This document shows positions 24,900-37,316 of a stretch of 64,000 bases of DNA, piece by piece. The stretch spans positions 1-64,000 of the forward strand of contig NC_052477.1 in NCBI RefSeq assembly GCF_009730915.1. Direction: 5' to 3'. The translations under genes were made by a program, and so were the position numbers. The notes under the pieces were generated by a model. It did not search any database, was not told the DNA's origin, and saw only the letters and a list, made by a program, of their open reading frames with translations. The DNA is from Dioscorea cayenensis subsp. rotundata. Its lineage: Eukaryota > Streptophyta > Magnoliopsida > Dioscoreales > Dioscoreaceae. How positions within the stretch are numbered: position 1 is the first letter of the stretch; each line of letters opens with the position of its first letter.

Positions 24900-26298
24900 A
24901 TATTTTTCACTCTTTGAAGTTGCTTCCCGCTCTCTAGACTTTATTCATCTCCTTATCATTGCTGAGCCTCACACTCACCTTCATAGACTCGTCCAAGCTC
25001 TTGAACAAGGACTTATCACATGTCATGTGATTTGAACACCGACTATCAACCAACCAAACGGAAGTTGGTTCAACTTCGAGATGAAGTGATGGCCATTAAG
25101 AGATTGTTCTCATCCTTCTCTTTAGTAACCGAGGATGTTCCACTCCTCAGGGTTGCTTCGCTCTTGCTCTGCAATATACCTTCACATGGCCGAATCTCGT
25201 TCATTGAAAACACTACATAGTTTCTGTTTTCATAGCTCCTTCCACGACATTCATAGCTTCTGCCTCTCCCATGAGTGTACATCTGACATGCCCTCCTCCA
25301 AGACTCTAACTCGCCTCCCCGAGTTGGTACCACCTCAATTCGTGCCTAAGAGCTCACTCTTCACATGAAGAGCTTTTCACCGAGCTTCACCAGCACTCAA
25401 TTGACCCTCACTTCATGAGCTTGCAGGGACCCCGCCGACTTATCAAGGGATAGTTTGGAGATGCCCCTAGACTCCTCAATCGCAATGACAATGAAGTCAA
25501 ACTTTGGTGCCAAACTTCTCAACACTTTGGACATGACTTGCTCTTCACCCTATCTTGTAACCAAGCCCGCGATTTGATTAACAATTATCACTATCTTTGA
25601 GGAGAAGTCTTGCATATATGCTCTCACCTGTCATCCATCTGCAGCTGCCTTGAAGCTTTGCTCGAGAGCTTGCTTCCTCACGGAGACCACCTTGGAAGAT
25701 CCTTGATACTCGCTTCCGATTACCTCCCAAGCTACATGAGCCGAGACAGCTTCTACAATCCTATCCAGTATTGGCTCATCCACAGCTTGTTGGATGAGAC
25801 ACAGGGCTTTAGTATCATGCTTCTTATTATCCCTCTCCTTAGCTTCATCATCAGATTCGGCCCCGCCCTTCTTCATAGGATCCCACAACTCTTAGGAGCC
25901 AAACATAGTCTTTATTAGAAAACTCTACCTTCCATAGTCTTGTCCCTTGAACACCGGGCACGTAAGGTTGTGAGAGACTCACCGGTGTGCCGTTGGAACC
26001 CATTAGCTCGATACCATATTGTTGGATCAAAGATGAGCTAAAAACCAGGGAAAAAAACCAAAAGTGTTTGATGAAATGCTTCACTGTAACAGGTTACACA
26101 ATCAAGGTTTAAGTTAATGGAGAACTTTTCAAAGATTATGAACCAGACAATCACCGTGCTATCTTTCTATTCATTATATATTCAAAAGTAAAGAGACAAA
26201 ACACAGCCAGTAAGCAACATCATTGGCCAAGCTTTTTAACTTCCACATTATTGGCCATACGTAACACTAAGACCCATCCTCATTGGTTGGGTTCAAAC
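24900..26298 (-). mobile_element. Ty1/copia fossil: gag-protease part with LTR edge
   Basis: Reading the minus strand, LTR-like DNA whose inner end is at 26020 (ends in ACA) is followed by a tRNA-Met-type primer site resembling TGGTATCGAGC. Then come gag-like residues (UBN2-type, LIQQAVDEPILDRI) near 25640-25880 and a protease box resembling WLVDS-CSNHMT near 25010-25060. The copy is old, broken in several places and lacks integrase and reverse transcriptase here. The younger copia element at 26299-31529 inserted next to or inside its LTR. Confidence 0.7.
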
Positions 26299-26439
26299 TG
26301 TTAGGTTGAAAAGATTAAACAATTTTTCATAAACACAAAACCTACAATGTACAAGGTATATATAGATACACAGTTATATAAATAAGGTAGCTATACAAAT
26401 ATAGATATATAGCTGTATACACAGCTGTATTCCCTAACA
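26299..26439 (-). repeat. Copia 3' LTR
   Basis: 141-bp LTR with TG...CA ends, downstream LTR in element orientation, adjacent to the G-rich polypurine tract at about 26440-26465. Confidence 0.95.
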
Positions 26440-29400
26440 CCCCCCCCCCACAAACTCACGGGGGATCAAACATTGAGAGTTTGGACAAGAGAAAATCATG
26501 TTGTGCCCGTGTCTGAGATTTAGTAAACAGATCCGCAGTGTCGACGCTCGAAGGAACAAACCTGGGGAGCCGTAATGCCTTTGTCTGCATCTGGATCACG
26601 CAAGAAGAAAGCATCAACACCAATATGCTTGGAGAGGGAATGTTTAGACAGATTCAAAGTGATTTTGAATGGCACCGTGTTGTCACAATGTAGAGGAGTA
26701 GGAGAATGTGAGACAACACCAAGATCATGCAAAAGCCAACGCAACCAAACAATCTCCTCAACAGTAGTAGCCATAGCGCGAAGCTCGCTCGTGCTAGACT
26801 CGAGAAACACCGGGGCTTTGCTTCTTGGACTTCCAAGCAATGAGAGAAGAGCCCAAGAACAAAACTGGTAGGCCGCAATGTAATCGACGATCGACGGATC
26901 ACTAGCCCAAGTAGCATCGAATAAGAACGAAGCTCCGGAGAACTGCGTGCCGAGAAAAGAAGGCCCTCGAGACGAGTCGCCTCAAGATAGCGCAAAAAGC
27001 CTCAAAAAGATGGGCATAGTGAATGTAAGTAGGTGCACTAACAACCGACTCAAAACATGCACAGCATAAGCAATGTCTGGACGAGTGAGGGTAAGATAGA
27101 CCAGACTCCCAACCAAGTGACGATAGCGTGTCGGATTAGATAAGGGAGTCCCTCATCAGCACGCAACTGAAGATGTAGCTCCATAGGAGTGGTTACAAGA
27201 CAAGAGTCGAGAGAGTCGCCTGCATGCGAGGATATCGGGATGTGTAACGTCTGGACAACTGAAAACCAATAGAAGTAGAAGTGACCTCAATGCCCAAAAA
27301 ATAGCTCAATCGACCAAGATCAATCATCTGGAAATGTTGTCAAGGCTGATGCTTGACAAAAACCATCATGAGCAGGATCATCACCAGTGATGATCATATC
27401 ATCCACATAAAGTAACAACAAAAGTCCCACCACGAGAGGAAGAGTGCACAAACAAAGCGGGATCATGCGGACTAGGGTCGAAAACCAAGCAGCAACCACA
27501 GAGACCGAACGCCAAACCAGCCCGAGGAGCCTCGTTTGAGACCATAGAGAGCCTTCCAAAGGCGACAAACCAAACCAGAAGGAGAAGAAAAACCAGGGGG
27601 AGGAAGCATGTAAACCTCCTCACTGAAGATCCCGTGAAGAAAAAGCATTCTTCACATCAAGTCGAAAAGAGGGACCATCGTCGAATAGCATCTACAAAGA
27701 ATGAGAGCTCGAATGGTAGTCAGTATGAGCGACGGGAGCAAAAAGTCTCATCATAATCTCGTCCCCCGCTCCGCTGAAAACCACGAGCCACAAGGCGAGC
27801 CTTGTACTCGCTTCTGTAACTCGCCGAGCGAGTCTTGACTTTATAGACCCACCTGCGTGTAATGGGAACAAGACCGAGGAGGAAGTACAACCAAATCCCA
27901 TGTAGAGATGCGCCCGAGCGCCCAACTCAGCGACATAGCATGACTTGCCACTCGTGTATTTGACTGACCTCTCGGTAAGAAGATGGCTCTGGAGGGCCAT
28001 TGGAGGGAGAAATAGGTAGGTCAAGAAGCTGAGAGGCAAGATTAAGGCGATCAGGGGGATGACGATCACGAAGAGGATAGCGACGTGCAGGGGGATCATC
28101 CGCAGGGAACACATCAGAGGAAACCGTTGGCGCCGGGGGTGACTGCTCAGGAAGAGGAGGAGCGGGAATAGAAACATGGACAGGAGGGTCAACAGTCAAC
28201 GGTGAAACAGATGGAGGAGATACAGGTGGAGGTGGGGACAGAGGAGGTGGTGAGGACACAATGAGAAACTGAACATCGGTCGATGTAGTAGAGGAGTGAG
28301 AAGAAGAGGAAGGGGAAGGAACAAAGAAAGGACGATCCTCAACAAAAGAGACATCACGCGAGATACGGAGGCGACGTGTAACAGGATCATAACACCGATA
28401 GCCTTTGTGCTCAGGACTATAACCAAGGAAGACACAAGGAACAGACTGAGCAGAAAGTTTAGTCCGCTCTCGAGGCATAAGGAGGACATAACACAAACAA
28501 CCAAACACACGAAGATGAGAATAACGTGGTGGGCTGGAGAAAAAACATTCCCCTGGACTACAACCCTGAAGAAAGGAAGAGGGTTGAAGATTGATGAGGT
28601 AAACAGCAGTAGAGACAGCCTCAGCCCAAAAGTGAGGGGGAACATGGGAGGCAATGAGAAGAGTCCGAGCGGTTTCAAGAATATGACGATGTTTCCTTTC
28701 AGCAGTGCCATTCTGAGCATGGGCACCAGGACAAGAGAGCTGAGGAAGAGTGCCGTGGGAGGCAAGAACCTCACGAAACTCATGAGAAAGATATTCCCCT
28801 CCTGAATCGGAACGGAAAGTACGAATGGTGGCAGAAAATTGGGTACGCACCATATTAGAGAAATCAATATAAACCTTTAAAAACTCAGAACGAGAACGCA
28901 TAAAATAAATCCAAGTGTAACGAGAGAAATCATCAACAAAAATAACATAATAACGATGTCCACCTTTGGAAACAAACGGGGCAGGACCCCAAACATCCGA
29001 ATGAACTAATTCAAACGGAGACCCAGACCTAGACACACTCGAAGGATACGGGAGTTGTAGCTGTTTGCCAAGCTTACAACCCGAACAAGAATGAGAATTA
29101 TCAACTAAAACACGACCTAAAAAGCCTTGATGAATAAGAAAAGACAGACGAGAACCACTAGGATGGCCAAGCCGATGATGCCACTGATGGAAACGAACAG
29201 TAGAAAAACAATAAATAGAGGCTGCTGGGAATGTAGAAGAGGATGGAAGACGAAGATGATCGAGCACATACACCCCACTATGGCGATGACCAGCTCCAAT
29301 GAGGGTCCCTCGAAGACGATCCTCGCACACGACAACCAAACTCATCAAAAATAACAAGATAGCCAAGAGAAGCGAGTTGGCTAGCGTAAATAAGGTTCAT

Positions 29401-30719
29401 GGAGAGTCATGGGTACAAAGGCAACATCAGAATATGAAAAATGAGTGGTGTGTAGGAGGCCACGACTAGGGATGAAGTGTCGTGCCATTAGCAATAATGA
29501 CACGAAGATCGGAAGAAAAAAAGGATGAAGAGAGTGAAGGTGGGTAGCATCATAGGTCATATGAAAAGAAGCTCCGGAGTCAAGTAACCAAGAGGACGAA
29601 GAAATACACTGAGGGGCAGAGGCGATCGATGGGTGAGTGAAGACGCCGGGAGGCATCCCCGAGTGAGTATCGGGGCCAAGAAGGAGATATCTCGACTCCC
29701 GGAAAGTCACTGAATAAGTTATCGAAACCGCCTCACAGACAGCCGGACCACTTTGAGTAGGTGAGGGTGGGGCTGGGGCGGCGTCAGGCTCGCTATCTCG
29801 AGCCCGTGAAGCTATGCGACACTCAAGACGAATATGGCCGGAGCATGGCAAGAATGACACCGAACCGACTGGGCCGAGGAGGTGCACTAGAAACCGGGTC
29901 CCCTAGGACCGAGATAGAGGATGGACGGGAGCGCTAAGACCCGAGAGACGTCATCAAAGGAGCAATGATCGCAAGACTGGGTCAGATGGGGAGCAAAGCA
30001 AGAACAGAGTGAGGAGCAGCAGGTGGTGGAGCCACATCTAAGGACCGAAGATGAGTCTCCTCGCAAGCACATATGCCGTAGTATCACTAGCGTATCGGAG
30101 GTGTAACCCGGTGTAGTAGCTGAGCCCGAACGGCCTCGAACTCGTGACTAAGACGCATGAGAAACTCATAAGTATGAAGATAATCACGATCCTGAGCAAT
30201 GGCAAGACACTGAACACAGGTCGGAGAAGGAGAGGGGGTCATCTCATCACACTGACGCCATAAATCACTGAGCACGGCAAAGAATCCGAGATGCACGCCT
30301 CTCACCGATAGGTAGATGTGAGAGTCTCAGAGCAAGGAGTAGCGCAACGCCTCGATCGGAAGGAAGATAGAGTGCGCTGCAGATGATCCTAAATCGCCTT
30401 GGTCAGAAAGATCACAAATGTACCAAGCGAATAGGAAGCTCACAGGATCGATGTGATGATAGCAATGGTACGAAAGCATCATCCTCACCCACTTGAGCAA
30501 GTCAGAGAGCGTGGAAGAGGACGCTACGATAATCGTAGACGAAAGAAGAGCCGTAAGAGGCGGCACTAGAAGAAACCGGAGGCGGACGGGTACCATCAAC
30601 ATGACCCCAAAAGATTAAGTCCGCGAAGAAGCACACGTAAAGTGGACGACCATGCTTTATAATTCTTGCCATTGAGCATAACGTCCGCCTTTTGCAGATA
30701 AGAAACCTGGGCAGAGGCC

Positions 30720-31350
30720 ATGGAAAACACACTGCGGGCTGAGGGCGGCGCGGCCCAGCGTAACAGCGGCAAACGCGGCGAGGGCCGAGGACGGCGCAGC
30801 GGCGCGGGGCGTGCTGACACGCGCTGGGGCCGAGGACGGCACGGGCTACTGATGCGTGACGGGCGTGCGGGCGGCGCTACTGACGCTGCTACTGACGGAC
30901 TGAGCCGGTCACGCGTGGGCGAGTGGCTACTGACGGGGCTGCGCGCCAGGGCGCGCGGGCGGCAAGCGGCGGGCGGGCGCAGGCGCGGTAGGGCGGCCGG
31001 GCCGGTCGCGCGCGCGAAGGCGTTGGGGACGCTGGCTACAGCGGCGCTGATGGCGGGCGCAGGGCTGGGCGCGGGCGAGGCGCTGTGGCGCGCTAGCGTC
31101 GCTGCAGGGCGGCGAGGCGCGCTGGGCTGGGCGGCGCGCGGGCGGCCCAGTGGCGAGCGTGGGCGGCGTTAAGGTGGCGGGTCGCGGCTAGGTCGCGATG
31201 GTGCGCAGGGCGGGCGTGGGCGGCGGCGGCATGGCGTGCAAGGGCGAGGCGCGCGGTGGGCGGCGCGGCACTGGTCGACGCGGGCGCCGGCCAGCCGAGG
31301 GCGCGCCAGCGGATCGAGAGCAAGACGCCAGGATCGAGGGCAGGCGGCGC
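30720..31350. other. Extremely GC-rich island in the leader/gag start of the copia element
   Basis: About 600 bp made mostly of GCG, GGC and CGC words inside an otherwise AT-rich window. It lies between the primer site and the recognisable gag. Both strands give long Ala/Arg/Gly-rich open frames that reflect composition and are not evidence of a gene. Confidence 0.85.
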
Positions 31351-31387
31351 TGAAAAATTAGGGTTTAGAAAAACCTCTCCGATACCA

Positions 31388-31529
31388 TGTTAGGGTTGAA
31401 AAGATTAAACAATTTTTTTCATAAACACAAAACCTACAATGTATAGAGATATATAGATACATGCTATATAAATAAGGTAGCTATACAAATATAGATATAC
31501 AGCTGTATACACAGCTGTATTCCCTAACA
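31388..31529 (-). repeat. Copia 5' LTR
   Basis: 142-bp LTR with TG...CA ends, upstream LTR in element orientation, followed inward by the tRNA-Met-type primer site at about 31374-31387. Confidence 0.95.
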
Positions 31530-31534
31530 CAAAC

Positions 31535-33470
31535 AACAAGAGATATTAAGGATTCAATGCTCTCATCCACTACACACAAAACATAGCTACCATCCTTAAC
31601 TTGATACCCCTACAAGTACTCTCCATCTTTAGACGACCTCAAACTCAAGTACTCCACATTTGACATCTCCCAAGAGTTCATCAACTATATCAAATCACAC
31701 TACTTCAAAGAAACCGGCCAAGACCGCTCAACCTTCGACGCCTTTGTCGCAAAAAGCTTAGTAAGCTCGCACAAGAGTCATAAGCTCTAAGACAAGAATG
31801 AAGTTGACCACATTTGTTTCTTCTGCAACAAATGTGGACAACTATCAACCATGAACCCCCGAATATTATTATTTTGATGAGAATTTTTATAAATATGGAC
31901 CAACCATGAACCCGTAACGATTGAATTAAGAGGAATTCCAACTATCAACCTCTTGTTTGGGTGGAAATTAAGTATTAAATGCAGAAAATAAAAATACCCC
32001 TCATAAAGGTTTTGTTAAGTTTTTCTTATATAAGTCTACAAACATGATGTATGCATTCTTAGAGAATTTATTTAACATAAATATAATTAATTTATGACCT
32101 AATAAACTAATATTATAACTCGAATTAATAATCAAATTCTAGATGAGTGATGAGGTTCTCGAGTCGCGCTAGTGGTAGCAACGACGGAGCTCATGGCGGA
32201 GATCATGGTGGAGTTCTCAGGACTTACTCTAGTTAACCACGGCGACCTTCAACATTTCGACCAACCCAAGATCATCACGTAAGGGACCCCGGATCACCGG
32301 TTCGTGAAGGAGTTACATTATACCCGAGCGAGAAGACTTTCAGCAGACCCCGTGAACCCTCCTCGCTCGGCAATTGACTCATCGAAATGGAAACCAGCTG
32401 GTAGAACTCGGGCAATCCCTCGCACTCGTAGGGAAGAAGATTGCCGATGTTTCCTCAAGCATCGTCGATCACCGGAGTCTAGAGATACCGCAAGCGATGC
32501 CTTCGCTTCGGGTCACAAGGTAGAAGATTGTCGCTCATCAATCGACTTATGGCAGATGTGCCGGAGCTCAGGCATATTAGCAATCAAGTGTCCATTACTG
32601 ATTTCACTCACAACACCAACGAGACGAGAGAATGAAAGCTCATTCAAGAATTACCACTTGGAAGCTAGACCTCTTCTCCACATATCTTCTTCTTCGAGAT
32701 TCCTCCCGCTTTCTTCGTAACCTCCGCTCTTTGCGCGTCTCACTTCCCATTACGGAAGAAATTATAAAATCAAAAAGATGATTTAAAAAAAGATGGTTGT
32801 GATCAAGGTGCTTTTCGGAAATGCAAGCGCTCAACGAGAAGGTCGTGGAGCTACCGCTTCGATCTTGGCCCATTGGCGGATAACCTCATTGCTCCATCAG
32901 CAGTACATTAAGGGTGGAGGAGATGATCCGATCTCCTAGCTTAACGGAGGTCACGGCGTCTGATGAGCGGAGAAGTTTGAAGGAGCCCGTGATCGGGTGC
33001 AAGTGTCGAGGAGGGGAACATAATTACTAAGACCGTTGATAGGTCTCGCGATTTGGTTTCGCGATTCGAGTGATTCTCGCAGATGGCCGTTGATAGGCAT
33101 CGTGAATTGAGTTCAAAAGACAACTCTTGACTCAATGAAGAACATACCGCTATCGCTTGAGTATTGTTAAATCCATTTTCATTCACTAGAAATGTCACAA
33201 TGTCCTAAAAGATGATGCATAGTCAAAGGAACACTTGTAATTTTTAATTCTATTGATCCTAAGAGCTTTTAAAAACTTAAAGACCTGACTAGCTTCAATA
33301 AATTCAAGACCCGATCAATGCATATTGGGTAAAACTATAAGTAACTGCCTCTACAAATAAAGTAACTCTTCTATCCTTAGCCTTTTTTGGATTGGATTTC
33401 TATTTTGAAATACTAACTTGACATTTCAATATGGTCAATAAGTATTTTTCAATATCATCAAATCTTATAA
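31535..33470. other. Retroelement-derived and unassigned DNA
   Basis: 31535-32150 shows no recognisable gene. It may continue the older copia element interrupted by the younger one. On the plus strand, 32300-32720 resembles the basic linker and paired zinc-knuckle region of a plant retroelement nucleic-acid-binding protein (spaced Cys/His with FASGHKVEDC), as a broken fossil of uncertain family. 32720-33470 holds nothing I recognise. Confidence 0.45.
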
Positions 33471-33525
33471 ATGACTGACTGGAATATTGAGACAGTCAAT
33501 CTTTTCAATCTTTTAAAATTTTTAT

Positions 33526-33690
33526 GTTGGGAGCCTGTGGTAAGGTTTCATGTTCGATTTCATTGTCGGAATCATGTGGCGAGTGTTCATGTTCGGTTTC
33601 AGTGTTGGAATTATGTGGCGAGGGTTCATATTCGATTTCAGTGTTGGGAGCCTGTGGCAAGGATGCAGGTTTGATTTCAGTGTTGGCTAC
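33526..33690. repeat. 39-bp tandem repeat, four full units
   Basis: Units begin at 33526, 33565, 33604 and 33643, with a partial fifth at 33682. Each is about 39 bp (13 codons), so the period is a multiple of three and open frames run through it on both strands. Minus-strand translation gives a degenerate acidic repeat around SPHDSNTEIEHE. Sequence identity between units is moderate. Confidence 0.9.
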
Positions 33691-33799
33691 ACGTATAGCT
33701 ACAGCTTTGAACCTTTCTATTGCCTACATGATTACCACAAGAAAGCACTCTAAAGTTGAGTTTAAGAGACAAAAGAAATGAGAAAATGCACTCACAAAA

Positions 33800-35190
33800 T
33801 TCATTGCATATATGTTTCTGGCTTCTTGATAAGGCCAGTCCACAAGTATTGGGTATCTGTTTTGGATAATCCATATGATAGCTTAATAGATGAAAAAATA
33901 ATTTGAAATTTGTTAACATGAAAGTGAAATATAACTATGTTATTGGAAGATTTGGTGGCACATAATTTCGCAAATTAGTGTTGAGTTACCTTTCTTTATT
34001 TATTTTCTCTAGCATACTCTCTATTGAGCCATACTAGTGAATGAATGTCTAAGCCGTTTGTTCATCAATGCCTGTTTCAAAGGATGCAACAATAAGAAGG
34101 TAAGACAAAATACACCACAAGATATATAATGTCCATGAATAAACCTATTTGCATCCTGAATAATATTGTGGAACTTCTAATGAAACAAAGTGCTAGTTAT
34201 ATATAAGAAGAAAGATCTTTTTCCATTTTTCGTATTAGATGAAGAACTACACTGATTTTTATAGACATACTGCATCGTAGAAAAGGAAACAACTTTATAA
34301 CTGTATGAGGAATAAAAAAAGAATAACAAATCCCAAAATGTATGGGTTTCTATTTGTCTATCCTGAAAATCTGGTAGTAGATTTTCTTGATTTCATCAAT
34401 GATTCTCTACACTCCTGTTAAGCTGGCTGAAAGATGTCATCCATGGCCTTCTTCTATAAGGCCTTCTTAATAATAATGATATCATCCATAATATTGTATG
34501 ATCAGCTTGACTTCGAACATATCCTTGTATGATAAACTATTTTCCAAGTTTCCAAATTTGTCAACCCGACCCTAGGAGATTGTTTAAAGCAATAAACTAC
34601 TTTTAATCTTCAAAAAAAATTTCTCCAAATTTCTCTTCAAAGACATGTGGTAGGTCCATGAACACCTCATTTCTAGGTTATCATTTAAGAGGATGTTCAT
34701 TACATCTAGCTGATGCAAGGAACAATTAAAATAAATTGCAAGAGAAAGTAAAATATGAATAGAATTCATTTTTGCAACAAATGCAAAAGTTTCTTCGTAT
34801 ACTTATGTGTGAAATCTTTAGCAACCATCCTCGCCTTAAATCTCTCAATGCTCCTATTAGGTTTAAATTTGACTATGAATACCCACTTAACAGTTTCCTA
34901 TATTTTATTTTTAAGTGAGCACATTTTTTAAACCATTGTTGTTTTGCACTTTGAATGTCCTAGTGCTTCCTTTATAGTTCATAGTATAAATAGACAAGAA
35001 ACATTTGTTGTGAAGGCTTTATATTTTTCAGAGTTTTTGTCAGGAAATATGTTTGGTTATAAGATACATGGTATTCCCAACTCCTTGGGAGTAGAATTGT
35101 AATAAAAACATCAAGATCTGAAACATTTAGCAGGCAAAATTCATAAGAGTAAAATTTATAGGAAGATTTAAGTGAAAAATCTCGTAACAT
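33800..35190 (-). mobile_element. Old Ty1/copia fossil (reverse transcriptase region)
   Basis: Minus-strand translation around 34584-34880 shows copia reverse-transcriptase text (ERFKARMVAKDFTHKY, then HQLDVMNILLNDNLE). Flanking fragments at 33800-33900 and 34970-35190 are compatible with the same element. It is strongly decayed, has no visible LTRs, and is clearly older than the element at 26299-31529. Confidence 0.6.
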
Positions 35191-35988
35191 TTTAACTTGG
35201 GATTAGGTCTAATTCATCGATAAATCATGCATCTTGTTGAATATTTTTTTACTTGAATATTATCCTTTTTGGTTCCGGGTTGTTGTCTTTTTGATTTTTT
35301 TCTTATGCGATTGTTGGAATTCGGCATTAATTTTTCTACTTACTTAAAAGCATTCTAGAAAAATAATATGAAATGATAAAAGATTATAAAGCAAAAATAC
35401 ATGAAACAACATGACCCGCCATTATCAACTACCATGAGCATGCAGTTTAATGTAGGATCAAAAAACAAAAAGCTCCATGACCAATTTGTGGTACATACCA
35501 CCACATGCAGCTCTTGGCCACCAGAGAAAAACCCAAACTTATTTCATTCTATATAAGGTAATGGAGAGGTTTTAGGGAGGTATCTTTAGTTGCAGTGGTC
35601 AGTTTTAATGGTTTAAAAGCATCTAGAGGCCAAAGTACACATCAAAAGACAGAGAAGATTAAAGATTTAAAAAAGATTTATCAATTTACAAACATGGAAC
35701 TCATCGATCAAATAGAGCTTTTCTTTATTTCTTTTATTTTTTGAGTGTTAAGGATCAAGGATCAATCCCTTTGATAAACAAAAGATTTTTCTATTGGCTT
35801 CTCTTGATTTTTAATGTTTAATTTTTGTTTCATTTAATCCTTGGATATTTAATGCTTATAAAATGTGATGGATCCTACGTTTGAATAACCTTAAATATCA
35901 AAAGCAAGACTAAAAGGCGAAATGTGGTGTTAGAACCCCATGATTACGCTTGAAACCCTAGATTAGGATTTGATCACTAATTATCACG
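35191..35988. other. Unassigned AT-rich DNA
   Basis: No open frame, RNA gene or element end recognised. Confidence 0.5.
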
Positions 35989-37316
35989 AAACTGGAAAAA
36001 TCTAATTAGATTCAATTACCAGAAAAAGCAGGAGCTAATCTAAGTTAGATACCTCGCAATATTACGAAAAGAAATAAAGAATACTTCAAGATAAACCACC
36101 TTAAAACTATTAAGCATAATAGAGAGGATGCTAGTATATGATCTTTTGTTTCCATCTTTAGCTATAGTTTATTAGCTTTTTTTCCATTATCCTTATTTAT
36201 TATTGTATTTATTTAAATAACTTTAGTTGCAAGGAATTAGTAATCGACAACATAGTCCTTGTAAAAAGGATATCTTATTTACTACTTGATGGCATGTTGA
36301 ATGGTGCTCAAATATGTGTGTCTCTCCATTATATTTATGCGTATGAAACATGTATTGCTAAAGGAAGTGCGCTTATTTGATATTTAAATTTGGTAAAAGA
36401 TTTCATCAATGATTCCCTACACAAAGTAAAGCATAATACGTATTCATAAGGCAAATATGTCTGAGAAAGAAATTAGTAAGGGTAAAATCATCATGTTCAT
36501 GGCTTAAATTAAAATTTGAGTTAATGCAAAGAAAAAGATAACACTACCAAAACAAAGAACCAAAAAATTAACTAATTAATTAAAAAACCTGCCAACATAC
36601 CTTCAATGATGTCACAGTAGTCACATCCACAGAGAATGGCCAAATCAATGAATTGATCCAAGGTGAGGCCTAGCTCCTCCAACACCTAAAAGCAAAGAAG
36701 AAGCAAACAATCACTATGCCTAAAGATAATTACAAGTAATTAGAAGCAGTGTCAGAACTAGAAAGAAAATAAAGGGGTGCTGACTTGAAAAAATTAAAAC
36801 TATGTTTAATAAATAGATAATTGACTGTAAGCCCTACAGTAATATATGCATGATCACCATTAGACAAGAGCGACCTTCAGAATTACATATTCTCTCCTAT
36901 GTGTTTCACTTGAGTTTGGACCCATTAACTTGTGAAAAAGCTTGGGAGCACCAAATGCCAGTGCATCCATATTTTCTGATGCGACACCGTAGGCCTTTTC
37001 AACCTTGCATAAGAATGCACATTCTGCTTGAGCTTCACTGAGGGCTTACATATTAAAAAGAAACATTCAGAAAAATTGTTGATGGAATAATAACCGCCAA
37101 AGATAAGAACTGAAGAAGGAGAATAATGAAGTAATGGATAGTATGAAGAACTGAAGGGAATGGCTGACTGGGGACTGCTGACTGGGGACTGTTGACTGGG
37201 GGGAGTGGGGAAGTTGGGATTTAAGAAGAAGATGTTCTACTTTTACAAAATTTAGGTAAACTTGATAAATATCGTATCTTATTTTATTTTATCTAATCTT
37301 AATTTTAATATAACAT
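35989..37316 (+). repeat. Tandem duplication, copy 1 (1,328 bp)
   Basis: Begins AAACTGGAAAAATC and ends TAATATAACAT, with copy 2 starting at the next base (37317). By eye the two copies differ at only a few percent of positions, plus small indels. The largest is a shortened GGGGACTGCTGACT array near 37165-37210 versus 38480-38510. This is a young head-to-tail duplication. Confidence 0.95.
36601..37044 (-). pseudogene. FEN1 flap endonuclease exon pair, copy 1
   Basis: Two adjacent FEN1 exons on the minus strand. The first, 37044-36875, carries the XPG-I region: SEAQAECAFLCKVEKAYGVA, SENMDALAFGAPKLFHKLM, ending EYVILK before a GT donor. The second, 36685-36601, 85 nt, reads [20 protein letters not shown] followed by CDYCDIIEG, flanked by AG and GTATGT. 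They are consecutive exons of FEN1, whose acidic residues here (EAQAE, the DYCD pair) bind the catalytic metals. FEN1 cuts 5' flaps in DNA replication and repair. The first exon appears to have two extra bases near its start (170 nt, where 168 would keep phase). No other FEN1 exons were found, so this is a captured or relict fragment. Confidence 0.85.

Larger units (their letters stand above)
26299..31529 (-). mobile_element. Ty1/copia LTR retrotransposon with both LTRs, decayed coding region
   Basis: Two LTRs of 141-142 bp, both TGTTAGG...CCTAACA, lie at 26299-26439 and 31388-31529. A perfect 5-bp target duplication, CAAAC, lies at 26294-26298 and 31530-31534. Orientation is minus: a primer site complementary to initiator tRNA-Met (TGGTATCGGAGAGG) sits inside the right LTR, and a G-rich polypurine tract sits beside the left LTR. 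Order from the right: gag, protease, integrase (GHPS...[25 protein letters not shown] at about 28300-29366), reverse transcriptase, RNase H near 26520-26990. The coding region is broken in several places. LTR divergence of roughly 5 percent by eye suggests insertion within the last few million years. Confidence 0.95.

Noticed and set aside
28296-28805. Plus-strand 169-codon Arg/Lys/Glu-rich frame
   Set aside because: It lies antisense to the copia integrase region and has no family pattern.
30720-31323. Long Ala/Arg/Gly-rich open frames on both strands
   Set aside because: They arise from extreme GC content in the copia leader. No domain or family pattern is seen, and both strands are open at once.
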